Shown here: positions 5,064 to 6,190 of the stretch, piece after piece
Position numbering within the stretch: the first letter of the stretch is position 1
Layout of the letters: each line of letters begins with the position of its first letter
Assembly (NCBI GenBank): GCA_903858915.1
Contig: CAIOKL010000149.1
Coordinates: forward strand, 1 to 6,190
Reading direction: 5' to 3'
Length of the DNA: 6,190 nucleotides
DNA from: an uncultured Alphaproteobacteria bacterium
GTDB taxonomy: Bacteria > Pseudomonadota > Alphaproteobacteria > Rickettsiales > UBA1997
The notes under the pieces: model-generated
Databases searched by the model: none
What the model was told of the DNA's origin: nothing
The model's input: the letters and a program-made list of their open reading frames with translations, nothing else
Program-made: the position numbers and the translations under genes

Positions 5064-6190
5064 ATGATTCCAATCGCATCAACTTTATATGCATTATCGC
5101 CACAAATAACTCAATCCGCTCTAGCTTTGGGTGCATTATATTTGGCACAAAATTTTCCATCAATTGAATCAAAAAAAACTCCAAAATTAGAAATTTCGGA
5201 TAATGATAAATTTCAATCTTACAATTTTTTTTTAAAAACAAGGGGGTATTTTGCCTCTTACGCCAATAGCGGTTTTGAACTCGGTCAAGTAAATTTTCAT
5301 CCAACCGAAAAATCAAAAGTTGATTTTCTTAAAAGATTTGGAATGGAATATAAGGACCAATCAGCAAAAATTTCCAACCCTTTTCAAAACAGCCCATTGA
5401 TTGAATATGTTGCCCAACATGACCTTAATTTATATAAAATTTTAGATAATTGTGATTTTAAATCCAATCCGCAAATAACTAAAAACGCCTTAACTTATCA
5501 AGATGCCAATGGACTTAATTTTCTTAATCACGCCACGCGAAATCGAGGAGCTTTGGGCAATAAATTAACCGCCAAAATTGTTGATATTTATGTTGACAAT
5601 CTTGACAAGGAAACGCTTCTCGAATCGCTTGATAAATTTGTTTTAACGCTACCGCCTGAACAGTTTAAAAAAATTGCCGACAAAATTGGAATTGAAAATT
5701 TACAAAAAATTAGCGAGAAAGGCATTGCAAAAAAAACTATTAAAAGCGAAATTTCTAAATATCATTCGCCCGATATTTTTCCTCGCATGGCGAATAAAGA
5801 ATATCCCGATTTAGATGGCTATCATCAAACAACGATTATTAGGCAATCTACAAATCCTCAAGAAGTCAAATCTTTAATTGGCAATGGGCTTTCAGTTCAA
5901 ATTGACGAAGAAACGCGCGCGCAAATGTTTAAGAGTTCTGAAAAAATACCTTCAAATGTCTATGTAAATAAAGGCGCCTCATTGTCGGGAGTCGTAGCAA
6001 CTAAAGCAACTTTTAATAAATTAACCGAAGATCAAAAAATAAATTTTAAAGCGACTTTCGACATTACTCAAACTGTTTTAGAAAATTCTTTAAAAAATTT
6101 AGAAAATAATCGAAAATTTTTAGCTCAACAAAAAACTTCATTTTCATCTTTAAAAATTGAAAATAAAGAACCAACAAAATCGCCTTCGAA
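5064..6190 (+). CDS. Unrecognised protein with ankyrin-like stretch (3'-truncated by window edge)
   Basis: The frame is open from the ATG at 5064 to the right edge (375 full codons). I do not recognise the family. Real coding is supported by the length without stops in AT-rich DNA and by sensible composition. Residues 1-30 are mildly hydrophobic (LALGALYLAQ at 19-29) but lack the basic residues of a normal signal peptide. Residues 110-178 resemble degenerate ankyrin repeats: PLIEYVAQHDLNLYKILDN (111-129) looks like the paired helices of one repeat, and DANGLNFLNHATRN (147-160) like the turn and first helix of the next. From about 180 onward it is Lys-, Glu- and Asn-rich and probably helical, with TQTVLENSLKNLENNRKFLA (335-354) a likely coiled coil. 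The ATG is the first usable start after the in-frame stop at 5013-5015; no Shine-Dalgarno is seen. A 251-base spacer separates it from lptE, so it probably has its own promoter. Ankyrin-type proteins are common as effectors in intracellular alphaproteobacteria, but that role here is speculation. Confidence 0.75.
   Translation, partial: MIPIASTLYALSPQITQSALALGALYLAQNFPSIESKKTPKLEISDNDKFQSYNFFLKTRGYFASYANSGFELGQVNFHPTEKSKVDFLKRFGMEYKDQSAKISNPFQNSPLIEYVAQHDLNLYKILDNCDFKSNPQITKNALTYQDANGLNFLNHATRNRGALGNKLTAKIVDIYVDNLDKETLLESLDKFVLTLPPEQFKKIADKIGIENLQKISEKGIAKKTIKSEISKYHSPDIFPRMANKEYPDLDGYHQTTIIRQSTNPQEVKSLIGNGLSVQIDEETRAQMFKSSEKIPSNVYVNKGASLSGVVATKATFNKLTEDQKINFKATFDITQTVLENSLKNLENNRKFLAQQKTSFSSLKIENKEPTKSPS

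Noticed and set aside
5062..5316. Open frame of 84 codons on the minus strand
   Set aside because: It is antisense to the start of the longer plus-strand gene at 5064, which remains open for 375 codons and has better composition.

Overview
The window looks like a piece of an AT-rich alphaproteobacterial chromosome, probably from a reduced-genome or host-associated lineage (Rickettsiales- or Holosporales-like). This is inferred from three things. The 468-residue nitronate-monooxygenase-type protein matches a form I know as highly conserved in Alphaproteobacteria. The small lipoprotein carries the alphaproteobacterial LptE C-terminal signature. Base composition is strongly AT-biased, both in spacers and in the Lys/Asn/Ile-rich proteins. 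No genus can be named from the sequence alone.

Layout: (1) Bases 1-1033, minus strand: xseA, the large subunit of exodeoxyribonuclease VII, cut by the left edge inside its C-terminal coiled coil. (2) Bases 1034-1235: a divergent AT-rich spacer with a near-perfect 15-bp direct repeat and weak promoter-like hexamers. (3) Bases 1236-4812, plus strand: a compact gene run of an FMN-dependent nitronate-monooxygenase-family protein (TTG start with a strong Shine-Dalgarno), pyrG (CTP synthase, 12 bases downstream) and lptE (LPS-assembly lipoprotein, overlapping the end of pyrG by 11 bases). The spacing implies co-transcription. (4) Bases 4813-5063: a 251-base very AT-rich spacer with a tandem-like repeat, a small inverted repeat and a possible promoter, but no recognisable RNA gene. 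(5) Bases 5064-6190, plus strand: the first 375 codons of an unrecognised protein with a short ankyrin-like stretch, cut by the right edge.

Functionally, the left and middle parts are housekeeping genes: DNA repair (xseA), nucleotide synthesis (pyrG) and outer-membrane assembly (lptE). CTP also feeds CMP-Kdo and phospholipid synthesis, so pyrG and lptE are loosely linked through envelope construction, but their pairing may be incidental. No mobile element, CRISPR array, tRNA or rRNA was seen. The least explained parts are the unknown protein at the right end with its upstream repeats, the cysteine cluster of the nitronate-monooxygenase-like protein, and the repeat pair in the divergent spacer. 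I see no clear evidence of a wholly new multi-gene system here.
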